A stretch of DNA of 64,000 bases from Paraburkholderia polaris. GTDB taxonomy: Bacteria; Pseudomonadota; Gammaproteobacteria; Burkholderiales; Burkholderiaceae. Location of the stretch: contig NZ_JABBGJ010000032.1 in NCBI RefSeq assembly GCF_012927345.1, positions 1-64,000 on the forward strand, given 5' to 3'. The notes under the pieces were generated by a model. The model made no database searches. It was not told the DNA's origin and was given only the letters and a program-made list of their open reading frames with translations. This document shows, in pieces, positions 16,395-23,960 of this stretch (position 1 is the first letter of the stretch; every line of letters begins with the position of its first letter). The translations under genes were made by a program, and so were the position numbers.

Positions 16395-17261
16395 TCAAGC
16401 CGTGCCGTGCAACGCGGGCTGAAACGAACTCGCCTCTACGTTGCCACCGCGGCGTTCACCGTCCGAAGTGTCCGGCCCTGACGGTTCAAATCCGCCCGAC
16501 GCCTGCGGCGTGCCCGCAACCGGGTTTGCGCCTTCCACCTGGCCTTCCGGGCCGCCTTCGGTGGCGTCGCCCAGCACGGCGGCGAACGTGGCCAGTTGCG
16601 AGCCGTCGGGCAAGGGCGCTTTCAGCGCGGCCACCATCAGCGAAGCGAGACGCGCAATCAGTTGCAGATCGTTCATCGACTTGCCTTGCGAGAACTCCGA
16701 AATCAGGCTGTCGGTATCGGTGCCGGCGAGCACCCCGGACAGTGCGCCGATTGCGAAGTGCAGACGCCAGCCGAGCTCTTCACGCGGCAGATGCGGCAGG
16801 GCACGCTGGAAGGCATCGAAAAAGCGCACCGCCACCGACTCGTAGTGCGCATTCAGAAAGTCCCGAATGAACGCTGACGGATCCGTATAAGCGCGGCCCA
16901 GCAAGCGCAGAAACGCCTTGCCGCCGATGCGCGGATCGCGCGACAGCCGCAGCGCGGGAATGAACATGGCGCCGAGCACGTGCTCACAGGTCAGACGCTC
17001 GCCGAGCATGTCGTCGAAGCGGTCGAGCAGCTTGAGCCGCTCCTGATTGAGCCGGTCGAGGCGGCGCGACAGCATCGAGTGAATCAGCGATTCCTTGCTG
17101 CCGAAGTGATAGTTGACTGCCGCGAGATTCACTTCGGCACGCGAAGTAATCTGGCGCAGGGACATGGCCTCATAGCCGCAATCGATAAAGAGTGTTTCGG
17201 CGGCGTCGAGGATGCGGGACTTCGTGTCGCCGGCATGCCGGCCTGTTGTGCGAACTGCCAT
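16395..17261 (-). CDS. TetR-family regulator of the fatty-acid cluster
   Basis: The product is 288 aa from ATG 17261 (GGGAGA upstream). It has an N-terminal TetR helix-turn-helix: TKSRILDAAETLFIDCGYEA, then SLRQITSRAEVNLAAVNYHF. The ligand domain (about 85-230) resembles PsrA-like TetR proteins that sense long-chain acyl groups and control beta-oxidation; that assignment rests on context and partial similarity. The last ~55 residues form an unusual Gly/Pro/Ser/Glu-rich tail (GGPEGQVEGANPVAGTPQ...) beyond the normal family length. It is encoded upstream of fadE in the same direction. The 18-bp palindrome at 17306-17323 in its promoter suggests autoregulation. Confidence 0.86.
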   Translation of the reverse strand: MAVRTTGRHAGDTKSRILDAAETLFIDCGYEAMSLRQITSRAEVNLAAVNYHFGSKESLIHSMLSRRLDRLNQERLKLLDRFDDMLGERLTCEHVLGAMFIPALRLSRDPRIGGKAFLRLLGRAYTDPSAFIRDFLNAHYESVAVRFFDAFQRALPHLPREELGWRLHFAIGALSGVLAGTDTDSLISEFSQGKSMNDLQLIARLASLMVAALKAPLPDGSQLATFAAVLGDATEGGPEGQVEGANPVAGTPQASGGFEPSGPDTSDGERRGGNVEASSFQPALHGTA

Positions 17262-17305
17262 TTTGCGTCTCCCAGTTGCCGGGCATCCGGCCCGCAAACA
17301 AGCGA

Positions 17306-17323
17306 TTCAAATGACTATTTGAA
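17306..17323. promoter_or_regulatory. palindromic operator candidate upstream of tetR
   Basis: The sequence TTCAAATGACTATTTGAA has perfect 7-bp arms (TTCAAAT / ATTTGAA) around GACT. It sits 45 bases upstream of the tetR ATG, the position of a repressor site. TetR proteins controlling fatty-acid genes often use A/T-rich arms such as CAAAC...GTTTG. No second copy was found before fadE, fabG4, thiolase or fadD. Confidence 0.7.
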
Positions 17324-17455
17324 ACAGCCGTTTTTTTTCAGGATAAAGAAGGATGGGGAATGCGATCAAGGGCCCTATGTGGACTAACTCCTCTAGAAGA
17401 CCTGACGAAGGTCCGTCTTTCCATTGCGCGCGGGCCCGTCAAACCGCGCGGAAAT

Positions 17456-17490
17456 AAAAAAGGCCGTTCCGATCGAAATCGGAACGGCCT
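17456..17490 (-). terminator. rho-independent terminator of the MFS gene
   Basis: A perfect 13-bp stem AGGCCGTTCCGAT with a CGAA loop occupies 17461-17490. Read on the minus strand it is followed by TTTTTATTTC (17451-17460). It lies 220 bases past the stop of the minus-strand MFS gene and insulates it from tetR. Confidence 0.85.
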
Positions 17491-17713
17491 CGTATTGCTT
17501 GCTACCTGTGTTTGGCCTTGCGTTTGTTTTCTGACGCCAGCTTTGCGCTTACTGGCGTTTGCGTTGCTCGTGGCGGTTCGAGCCGCCTTTGCAGCTATTG
17601 TGCCCGATAACGCGCCGGCGAAATAGCTGTTTAGTTCGAACGCTTAAAGCTGTCTCCCGATGCCCCCATCCCCCAATCCCGCAAGGGGACTTCCTTCGGG
17701 GCGGGGGACTTCC

Positions 17714-18934
17714 TTAGACGCTTGCTGCGACCTGTTTCGCCGACTGCGTCATGTCGATGCCGCGGCGTTCGCGGCTGAACGGAATCAGCGCCGCGATCAC
17801 CACCGCCACAATACCGATCACGACTGCCATGATCAGCGCGTAGTTGTTGCCGTGCGCTTCGGCGGCGCTCGCTTGCAGCGGGCCGTTCACCGACGCGATC
17901 AGATTGCCGAGCTGATAGACGAGGCCCGGGAACGTCGCGCGAATTTCATCGGGCGAGATTTCGTTCAGGTGCACCGGAATCACACCCCATGCGCCTTGCA
18001 CGGAGATCTGCATCAGGAACGCGCCGACGGCGAGCAGCACCGGCGTGGACGAGAACGCCCACAACGGCAACACCGGCAACGCGATCAAGGCGGCGATGAA
18101 GATCGCGCGCTTGCGGCCGATCTTCTCGGAGATGAAGCCGAAGAACAGACCGCCGCAGATCGCGCCGATGTTCAGCGTGATCGTGATCAACGATACGGTA
18201 TGCGCGTCGAACCCATGCTGCACGCGCAGGAAGGTCGGATAAAGATCCTGCGAACCATGCGAGAAGAAGTTGAACGCGGTCATCAGCACGATCGAGTAGA
18301 GCGACAGCCCGAGGTTCTGCTTCAATGTGGCGACGAGACCCGGACGCGTTTTCTTCTCGAGCGTCTTGAAGGCGGGCGACTCCGGCACGTGCGCACGCAC
18401 ATACAGCACGAGCAGCGCCGGCAGCACGCCGACGAAGAACATGCCGCGCCAGCCGATGTATTGATAGAAGACGCCGAACACAACCGAGGCGAGCAGATAG
18501 CCGCTCGGATAGCCGGCCTGCAGCAGACCCGAGACGATGCCGCGCGATTTCGGCGGCACGGTTTCCATCGTCAGTGCGCCGCCCACGCCCCATTCGCCGC
18601 CCATCGCGATGCCGAACAACGCGCGCAACACGAGCAGGGTGGTCAGGTTGGGCGAAAAGCCGGACAGCAATTCCAGCAGAGAGAAGCACGCGATGTTGAC
18701 CATCAGCGTGGGACGACGGCCGTATTTGTCGGCGAGCCAGCCGAAAATCAATGCGCCGACTGGACGCATGACCAGGGTCAGCATAATGCCGAAGGCAACC
18801 GCGGGGATTTTTGTATTGAACTCCGCCGCGATATCTTTCAATACGAATACCATTAGAAAGAAATCGAATGCGTCCAGAGTCCAGCCTAGATAGGCGGCGA
18901 TCGTGACGTTTCTCTGTTCCCGTGTCCAGCTCAT
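17714..18934 (-). CDS. MFS transporter, SHS (lactate/sialate:H+ symporter) type
   Basis: The product is 406 aa with twelve predicted membrane helices. The MFS A-motif GWLADKYGRRPTLM follows helix 2, and a second copy GFISEKIGRKRAIF follows the central loop. The start NVTIAAYLGWTLDAFDFFLMVFVL (read in two parts) and AMGGEWGVGGALTMETVPPKSRG are typical of the SHS family that carries lactate, pyruvate or sialate with protons. Substrate cannot be settled here. AGGAG lies seven bases before ATG 18934. It is monocistronic, with its own terminator downstream and two palindromes upstream that may hold operator sites. Confidence 0.87.
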   Translation of the reverse strand: MSWTREQRNVTIAAYLGWTLDAFDFFLMVFVLKDIAAEFNTKIPAVAFGIMLTLVMRPVGALIFGWLADKYGRRPTLMVNIACFSLLELLSGFSPNLTTLLVLRALFGIAMGGEWGVGGALTMETVPPKSRGIVSGLLQAGYPSGYLLASVVFGVFYQYIGWRGMFFVGVLPALLVLYVRAHVPESPAFKTLEKKTRPGLVATLKQNLGLSLYSIVLMTAFNFFSHGSQDLYPTFLRVQHGFDAHTVSLITITLNIGAICGGLFFGFISEKIGRKRAIFIAALIALPVLPLWAFSSTPVLLAVGAFLMQISVQGAWGVIPVHLNEISPDEIRATFPGLVYQLGNLIASVNGPLQASAAEAHGNNYALIMAVVIGIVAVVIAALIPFSRERRGIDMTQSAKQVAASV

Positions 18935-19338
18935 TGATTGTTCTCCTGAGTCGCTAATAACCCGTGTTTGACGACGGGCGGCTCTGCAGCCCCGTGCGCC
19001 CTGTGCTGTGGGCTTCGAGGGAGTGTACGCCGAGCGTTAAACGCTTGCATGATTGAACCCGCGTTTATCCGTATTAATACCTGGGCGAATTTCGTGCTGA
19101 ATCTCACTGCATGCGGAATGTTTGGTAAATGTAATTATTGTATTAATCGTGTGTGATGCTTCGTTTGTTATTTGTAATGTTTAGTCGCGTCTTCGAGCGG
19201 CAATCCGGTCAATCTGACTGCGGGATTTCGAGTGCCGGTAGAGGCGGCACTCGTGGGATTCAGGTTGGCGGTGCCGGATGCCTGCGGGTATAACAGCGGC
19301 TCGCGGCATTCGCGCCGCGCATACAAGGAGACTGACGA
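18935..19338. other. intergenic, 404 bp, AT-rich divergent control region
   Basis: It separates the minus-strand MFS gene from the plus-strand MAPEG gene. The middle (19060-19190) is clearly poorer in GC than the surroundings. It carries AGCGTTAAACGCT (19033-19045, 6-bp arms around A) and the 10-bp palindrome GTATTAATAC (19071-19080), about 100 and 137 bases upstream of the MFS start. No gene seen. Confidence 0.45.
19033..19080. promoter_or_regulatory. two short palindromes upstream of the MFS gene
   Basis: AGCGTTAAACGCT and GTATTAATAC lie 25 bases apart. Either could bind a dimeric regulator of the carrier gene. Both are short enough that chance cannot be excluded; their closeness and the local AT-richness are the reasons for listing them. 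Confidence 0.35.
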
Positions 19339-19713
19339 ATGACGATTCCGCATCTATGCCTGCTCATCGTGGTGGCGCTGCCGTTTCCGTGGACCATGCT
19401 GGCGAAGGTCAGCAAGCGCTACGACAATGGCGCGCCGCGCGCTTATCTCGCGAGCCTCGAAGGCTGGCGAGCGCGTGCTCACGCTGCGCATCAGAACGCG
19501 TGGGAAGCACTGGCGATGTTCACTGCGGCGATCGTCGTCGCGGGGCAGGCAGGCGGTTCGAGTCCGTGGATCAACTGGCTGGCGATTACTTTTGTCGTCA
19601 CGCGCGTGCTGCATGGCGTGCTGTATGTGGCGAATCTGGCGTCGTTGCGCTCGCTCGTGTGGTTCGTCGGTGTCGCGTGTGTGGTGGCGATGTTTTTCGT
19701 GTCAGTGAACTGA
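19339..19713 (+). CDS. MAPEG-family membrane protein
   Basis: The product is 124 aa with four hydrophobic segments, the size and topology of the MAPEG superfamily (membrane-associated eicosanoid/glutathione metabolism). Family features are the first helix CLLIVVALPFPWTM, the loop YDNGAPRAYLASLEGWRARAHAAHQNAWEA (in parts) with its Arg-Ala-x-x-AHxNxxE pattern, and the last helices with RVLHGVLYVANL. Bacterial members are mostly uncharacterised and may have glutathione-transferase or peroxidase activity. AAGGAG lies eight bases before the ATG. It is monocistronic between the MFS carrier and the ClC channel. Confidence 0.88.
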   Translation: MTIPHLCLLIVVALPFPWTMLAKVSKRYDNGAPRAYLASLEGWRARAHAAHQNAWEALAMFTAAIVVAGQAGGSSPWINWLAITFVVTRVLHGVLYVANLASLRSLVWFVGVACVVAMFFVSVN

Positions 19714-19928
19714 GGTAAGGCGCAGAGTGGGGCGATGCCGACGGACGCGCGCGCCGTCGGTTCCCACGATCCGGACGGGTTCAAGCCCTTGCGTTTCGGC
19801 CGAACGAAGCCGGTGGCTGCGATATATGCGGGTAACGCATCAGTCGAGCAGAAAAATCAATTGGATTCATGTTGCGACGCGGAATAAGATGATTGCCATC
19901 CCGTTAATGTCGCCGGTCTCGACGCACC

Positions 19929-21260
19929 ATGTCATTCAAATCACTTACTTCAGCGCCTGTGCGGCGCGGGCAAAAGCCCCTTGCGGTGTTGGCCGCGGTC
20001 ACGTTGCTGACCGGCATTGGCGCTGGTCTCGGCGGCATGTTGCTCGCTTTACTGCTGCACGGCATTCAGCACCTCGCATACGGTTACAGCGTGACGCATG
20101 TCATCAGCAGCGAGAGCTTTCTGGAAGGTGTCACCGACGCGGCGCCTGAGCGTCGCCTGGTCATCCTGACGATGTGCGGACTGGTGGCCGGGCTCGGCTG
20201 GTGGTCGGTATATCGCTTCGGGCGGCCGCTCGTGAGCATTCGACAGGCCGTCAAATCCGACGATCCGCGCATGCCGGTACTGAGCACCATCGCGCATGCG
20301 TTGCTGCAGATTGTGACCGTTGCACTCGGCTCGCCGCTAGGGCGCGAAGTCGCGCCGCGCGAGATCGGTTCGGCATTGGCCGGCTGGCTGTCGCATCGCG
20401 CGGGCCTATCGGTCGAGCAGAGCCGGATCATGGTTGCGTGCGGTGCGGGAGCGGGCCTGGCTGCTGTTTATAACGTGCCGCTCGGCGGCGCGGTGTTTGT
20501 GCTCGAAGTCTTGTTGGGCACATTCGGCTGGAAGGCGCTGGTGCCGGCGGTCGTCACCTCGGCGGTGGGGGCGCTGGTCGCGCAATCCGGTCTGGGTAAC
20601 GAACATCAGTATCTGGTGCCGTCGTTGACGTTGAGCACATCGCTGGTGGTCTGGTCCGTGGTATGCGGGCCGATTTTCGGTGCTGCGGCGTGGGGTTTTA
20701 CAGAACTGACGAAGCGCGCGCGTGCAGACGCGCCAAAGGATTGGCGTTTGCCGGTGTTGTCGCTGTTGAACTTCGCGATCATCGGCGTGCTGGCGATGCA
20801 CTTTCCACAACTGCTCGGCAATGGCAAAGGGCCTGCGGGACTGGCGTTCGACGGCAACCTGACCATCACGCTCGCGGCGATGTTGCTGGTGCTGAAGGTG
20901 GTGATTACCGCGAGTAGTTTGCGTGCGGGTGCTGAAGGCGGTCTGTTGACGCCAGGGCTTGCGAATGGCGCATTGTTGGCGATCGTGCTCGGCGGAGCCT
21001 GGAGTCTGTTTTGGCCGGGGGCTTCTCTAGGCGGGTTTGCTGTTGTCGGTGCGACGGCGTTTCTGGCTGCGTCGATGCAGATGCCGATAACGGCTGTGGT
21101 TCTCGTCTTTGAATTTACCCGAGTGAGTCATGACTTTCTGATTCCGGTTCTGTTTGCCGTCGGCGGTGCTGCGTTGAGTTTTCAGGCGTGCGCGAAGTGG
21201 GCGCCGGCGATGCAGTTGGGTTCTGGTTTTAATTGGGGTGGGGCGGGCAAAGCCCGGTAG
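19929..21260 (+). CDS. ClC-family chloride channel/transporter
   Basis: The product is 443 aa with about ten to twelve membrane or re-entrant helices. The conserved ion-pathway motifs are present in modified form: GSPLGREVAPRE (for GREGP), AAVYNVPLGGAVFVLE and GGLLTPGLANGALL (for GxFxP). There are no C-terminal CBS domains. Bacterial ClC proteins are dimeric and exchange chloride for protons or act as channels; the sequence alone does not decide which. The N-terminus is a short cytoplasmic stretch (MSFKSLTSAPVRRGQ). A strong two-way terminator follows 28 bases after the stop. Confidence 0.9.
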   Translation: MSFKSLTSAPVRRGQKPLAVLAAVTLLTGIGAGLGGMLLALLLHGIQHLAYGYSVTHVISSESFLEGVTDAAPERRLVILTMCGLVAGLGWWSVYRFGRPLVSIRQAVKSDDPRMPVLSTIAHALLQIVTVALGSPLGREVAPREIGSALAGWLSHRAGLSVEQSRIMVACGAGAGLAAVYNVPLGGAVFVLEVLLGTFGWKALVPAVVTSAVGALVAQSGLGNEHQYLVPSLTLSTSLVVWSVVCGPIFGAAAWGFTELTKRARADAPKDWRLPVLSLLNFAIIGVLAMHFPQLLGNGKGPAGLAFDGNLTITLAAMLLVLKVVITASSLRAGAEGGLLTPGLANGALLAIVLGGAWSLFWPGASLGGFAVVGATAFLAASMQMPITAVVLVFEFTRVSHDFLIPVLFAVGGAALSFQACAKWAPAMQLGSGFNWGGAGKAR

Positions 21261-21288
21261 ACTTTTTTGCCTTTGCTGGACAGCCCGA

Positions 21289-21336
21289 AAACAAAACACC
21301 CCGTGAAGCGCTAAGGCTTCACGGGGTGTTTTGTTT
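21289..21336. terminator. bidirectional terminator between clc and lactonase genes
   Basis: A perfect 21-bp inverted repeat (left arm 21289-21309, right arm 21316-21336, loop GCTAAG) has a GC-rich core CACCCCGTGAAGC flanked by A-rich and T-rich ends. It therefore works for the plus-strand clc gene and the minus-strand lactonase gene that converge here. Confidence 0.92.
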
Positions 21337-21370
21337 CACCTGAAGAGGGAGCGCCAGGAGAGCCGACCGC

Positions 21371-22138
21371 TTAGCGGCTCGACTGTGGGGGATACATCTT
21401 GCGCTCGAAAACCCGTGGCTCATGGGCCGGCAGCACTGTTGCTCCAAGCGCGGCGATGCGGCGGAAACTTTCGTCGTATGCGCGCAGGTCGGTGTGGTTG
21501 CCGTTCGGAACCGGGTCGCTGCCGTCCTCCGGCCAGTTCTCGTAGAGCGGAATCAGGTCGCCCGCAATGAGATACGGTCCTGCCTGCGTATCGACCAGCA
21601 CACCCTGTGAGCCTGCCGTATGTCCCGGCAAGCGCAACACGCGAATGCCCGGCACCACATCGGCGTCGCCGAACGCCACGTCCATTCGGTCGAGAATGTC
21701 CACCCACGGTGGCGTGCGGCCGCGCTGATTGGTTTCGTAGATCGGACGCTGGAACGGCACCGGCCAGACCGCCTCTTTCAACTCCGCTTCCTGAACGTGA
21801 AAGCGCGCGTTCGTGAACGACCGCGCGCCGCCGACGTGGTCGTTATGCAGGTGGGTGAGAATGACCAGTTCGACGGAAGCGGGGTCGACGCCTTCGCGCG
21901 CCAGGCCGTACTGCAACAGGTCGTCGATTCCGGCATCCGTCTCGATGTAGCACTGCGGTGCGCGTGAGCGGGAGCCCGGCCCGGCATCGACGACGATCGT
22001 ATGATGAGCGCTGCGCAGCAGCCACGCGATACACGGCGCATGCAGGCGCGCGGAACCGCAGTTCTTGCGGTACAAAAAGCACGATCGCTCATGATTGACG
22101 ATATCGCCGCAGCGGATCGGTACGATGGTGAATGTCAT
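21371..22138 (-). CDS. metallo-beta-lactamase-fold lactonase (AHL-lactonase family)
   Basis: The product is 255 aa, the size of AiiA/AttM-type N-acyl-homoserine lactonases. The dinuclear zinc motif is complete: HLHNDH at 96-101, then PGHTAGSQG, AGDLIPL and PAHEPRVF supply the later His/Asp ligands. The enzyme opens lactone rings. In quorum-sensing degraders the substrate is an acyl-homoserine lactone. Here the LacI-type operator O1 upstream and the sugar-acid neighbours make a sugar lactone equally likely; this is inference. The ATG at 22138 starts the domain directly (MTFTIVPIRCGDIVN); the ribosome site is weak. Confidence 0.85.
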   Translation of the reverse strand: MTFTIVPIRCGDIVNHERSCFLYRKNCGSARLHAPCIAWLLRSAHHTIVVDAGPGSRSRAPQCYIETDAGIDDLLQYGLAREGVDPASVELVILTHLHNDHVGGARSFTNARFHVQEAELKEAVWPVPFQRPIYETNQRGRTPPWVDILDRMDVAFGDADVVPGIRVLRLPGHTAGSQGVLVDTQAGPYLIAGDLIPLYENWPEDGSDPVPNGNHTDLRAYDESFRRIAALGATVLPAHEPRVFERKMYPPQSSR

Positions 22139-22263
22139 GCCTGAGTCTCGCTTCCACTGTGTACATGGTGCTGGCGCCGGGTGCCCGCCTGGCCGAATCT
22201 GGGCCGTGTTGAGGGGGAAGACGTTTCGCGAAGTCACAGTATAGGGCAATTGTGGGGCAGCTG

Positions 22264-22288
22264 AGTAAGCGCTTTCTCTTGAATTCGC
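22264..22288. promoter_or_regulatory. LacI-type operator O1
   Basis: The core AAGCGCTT has the central CG usual for LacI-family sites, within AGTAAGCGCTTTCTCTTGAA. The full 25 bp are identical to O3, 5.4 kb away. O1 overlaps the -35-like TTGAAT on the plus strand and lies 126 bases upstream of the lactonase start on the minus strand. The adjacent lacI product is the obvious ligand. Confidence 0.8.
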
Positions 22289-22370
22289 TCAGGTTTTCCC
22301 CTAAATTTCCCCTAAACAGCGTCGAGATCTTCGCGCTTTGACTAAGCGATGCCCGGAAACCTCAAGTGAA

Positions 22371-22386
22371 GAGAAAGCGATTACTT
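22371..22386. promoter_or_regulatory. LacI-type operator O2
   Basis: GAGAAAGCGATTACTT is the reverse complement of the O1/O3 core (AAGTAAGCGCTTTCTC) with one mismatch. It lies about 105 bases from O1, so a DNA loop between O1 and O2 is possible. Confidence 0.72.
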
Positions 22387-22445
22387 AACTTGCGTACTTG
22401 AGCGAACACCGGCCGGCGCGTGCCTGTGACTTGGAGCTTTGCGAC

Positions 22446-22562
22446 ATGAACATCGAACGTCACCATCACTTCGTCGAAGCATCGCGGCAGGGCCGGGGTC
22501 AAACGCGTGATGTTCGCGAGCTTGAATCACGCGGTAGGATTTTCATCGATGCGAACGCATGA
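22446..22562 (+). CDS. possible 38-aa peptide downstream of O2
   Basis: MNIERHHHFVEASRQGRGQT... is read from an ATG with TTGGAG nine bases upstream and ends at a TGA. It is the only start with a ribosome-site-like sequence between the O1/O2 promoter and lacI. Composition is unremarkable and no family is recognised. It may be a leader peptide, the remnant of a lost gene, or chance. Confidence 0.2.
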   Translation: MNIERHHHFVEASRQGRGQTRDVRELESRGRIFIDANA

Positions 22563-22775
22563 TCGGCAATGTCGTCGCGCCGCAATTGGACAGCCGCTAT
22601 AGCGGATTGAAGGTGTTCGGTGCCGCGCCACCTCTTCACGTGGCTCAGTCATTGCAACATGGTGCAACTGATCGAAGGCCCGCGCCCGACGGTGGCCATT
22701 CCACAAGGTGCCGCGTTATAGTATGCCGCACAGGAAAGGCGCGATGGTGCGCCTCGACACCGGGCAGGATGCAAG

Positions 22776-23822
22776 TTGACCAAAGAAACAAAGAAGAGAG
22801 CGCCGCGTCGCAAATCGAATGCGATTTCCGTGGCGGATGTCGCGCGCGCGGCAGGGGTATCGACCGCGACCGTTTCGCGCGTATTGAACGGCAACGCAAA
22901 GGTAGCGGCTGACCTGCAGAACCGCGTGCGCGACATCGCGCGGGAACTCGGCTACACACCCCACGCTGCGGCGCGCGCGCTGGCATCGCAGCGCTCGAAA
23001 ACGATCGGGGCGGTGATCCCATCGCTGGAAAACCAGAACTTCGCGATCGGCGTGTTCGCGCTGCAAAAGCGCATCGGCGAGGCCGGCTATACATTGCTGC
23101 TGGGATGCTCGTATTACGACCAGGAAGACGAGCTGAAGCAGGTCCGCGCCCTCATCGCGGACGGCATCGCCGGGCTGATGCTGGTGGGCCGCAGCCACTC
23201 GCCCGCGCTCTATGAACTGATCGAAAAGGAACAGATTCCGCTCGTCAATGGCTGGACAGTCGATCACGATCATCCGTATGTCGGCTTCGACAACGTGGCG
23301 GTCGGCCGTCGCCTTGCCGACTATCTGCTCGATCTCGGGCACACGCGCTTCGGCATGATTACGCAAATGACGCAGCACAGCGATCGCGCGGCTGATCGCA
23401 TCAGCGGCGTGCGCGCGGCGCTACAGTTGCGCGGGCTGCAGTTGCGCCACGAACATCTGATCGAGATGCCGCATAAGATCATTGAAGGCCAGATGGCGAT
23501 GAAGGCGCTGATGAACGGCTCCGAGCGTCCAACGGCCGTAATTTGCGGCACCGATCTGCTTGCAATCGGTGCGCTGGCTGAGGCGCGCGAGTCGGGTATC
23601 GACGTGCCGGGCGACCTGTCGATTGCGGGCATCAACGACATTGAGTTTTCCAGCTTCACGTCGCCGCCGCTGACAACCATGCGGCTCGCGGCCGATGAAA
23701 TCGGCGCGCGCAGCGCCGAGTATCTGCTTGCCCGGATCGAAGGGCGGCCGGTGAGTTCGCAGTACATCGTGCCGACCGACCTGATCGTGCGCGGCACGAC
23801 GGCGCGTCCTCGCAACATCTAG
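22776..23822 (+). CDS. LacI-family transcriptional regulator
   Basis: The product is 348 aa. The LacI helix-turn-helix is at about residues 17-45 (ISVADVARAAGVSTATVSRV, then LNGNAKVA with the hinge helix and ARALASQRS). A periplasmic-binding-like sensor domain follows to the end (AVIPSLENQNFAIGVF, GLMLVGRSHS, AVICGTDLLAIGALAEARESG split here, SIAGINDIEFSSFTSPPLTT). The start is TTG at 22776 with AGGA upstream; there is no in-frame ATG before the domain. Similar to GntR/IdnR-type repressors of gluconate and other sugar acids. Four matching operators (O1-O4) within 5.5 kb identify its likely targets: the lactonase, SMP-30-glcG-glcB and garD-like genes. Confidence 0.88.
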   Translation: MTKETKKRAPRRKSNAISVADVARAAGVSTATVSRVLNGNAKVAADLQNRVRDIARELGYTPHAAARALASQRSKTIGAVIPSLENQNFAIGVFALQKRIGEAGYTLLLGCSYYDQEDELKQVRALIADGIAGLMLVGRSHSPALYELIEKEQIPLVNGWTVDHDHPYVGFDNVAVGRRLADYLLDLGHTRFGMITQMTQHSDRAADRISGVRAALQLRGLQLRHEHLIEMPHKIIEGQMAMKALMNGSERPTAVICGTDLLAIGALAEARESGIDVPGDLSIAGINDIEFSSFTSPPLTTMRLAADEIGARSAEYLLARIEGRPVSSQYIVPTDLIVRGTTARPRNI

Positions 23823-23960
23823 GTCGGCGGCGCACGGCGTGGCGCCTTAAGGAAACACGAACTCCCGCCGCCAGTTGCCAAACGCACGGGTGCGCGGGAC
23901 GACGGTGGCGGGCCGTGATGCATACGGGAATCGGCCCACGGTTTCGACTGCGATCTGCGC

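Larger units (their letters stand above)
22139..22775. other. intergenic, 637 bp, LacI operator region
   Basis: This long gap between the lactonase (minus) and lacI (plus) holds operators O1 (22264-22288) and O2 (22371-22386) and a promoter-like pair TTGAAT (22279-22284) - 17 bases - TAAATT (22302-22307) pointing to the right. Beyond O2 there is about 390 bp with no conserved gene, only a possible 38-aa frame at 22446-22562. The layout copies the O3/O4 region in front of the garD-like gene. Confidence 0.6.

Noticed and set aside
17660..18856. 398-codon plus-strand frame over the SHS-type MFS gene
   Set aside because: Composition is typical of the antisense frame of membrane-protein genes (rich in His, Arg, Asp, Gln); the MFS protein on the minus strand is unmistakable.
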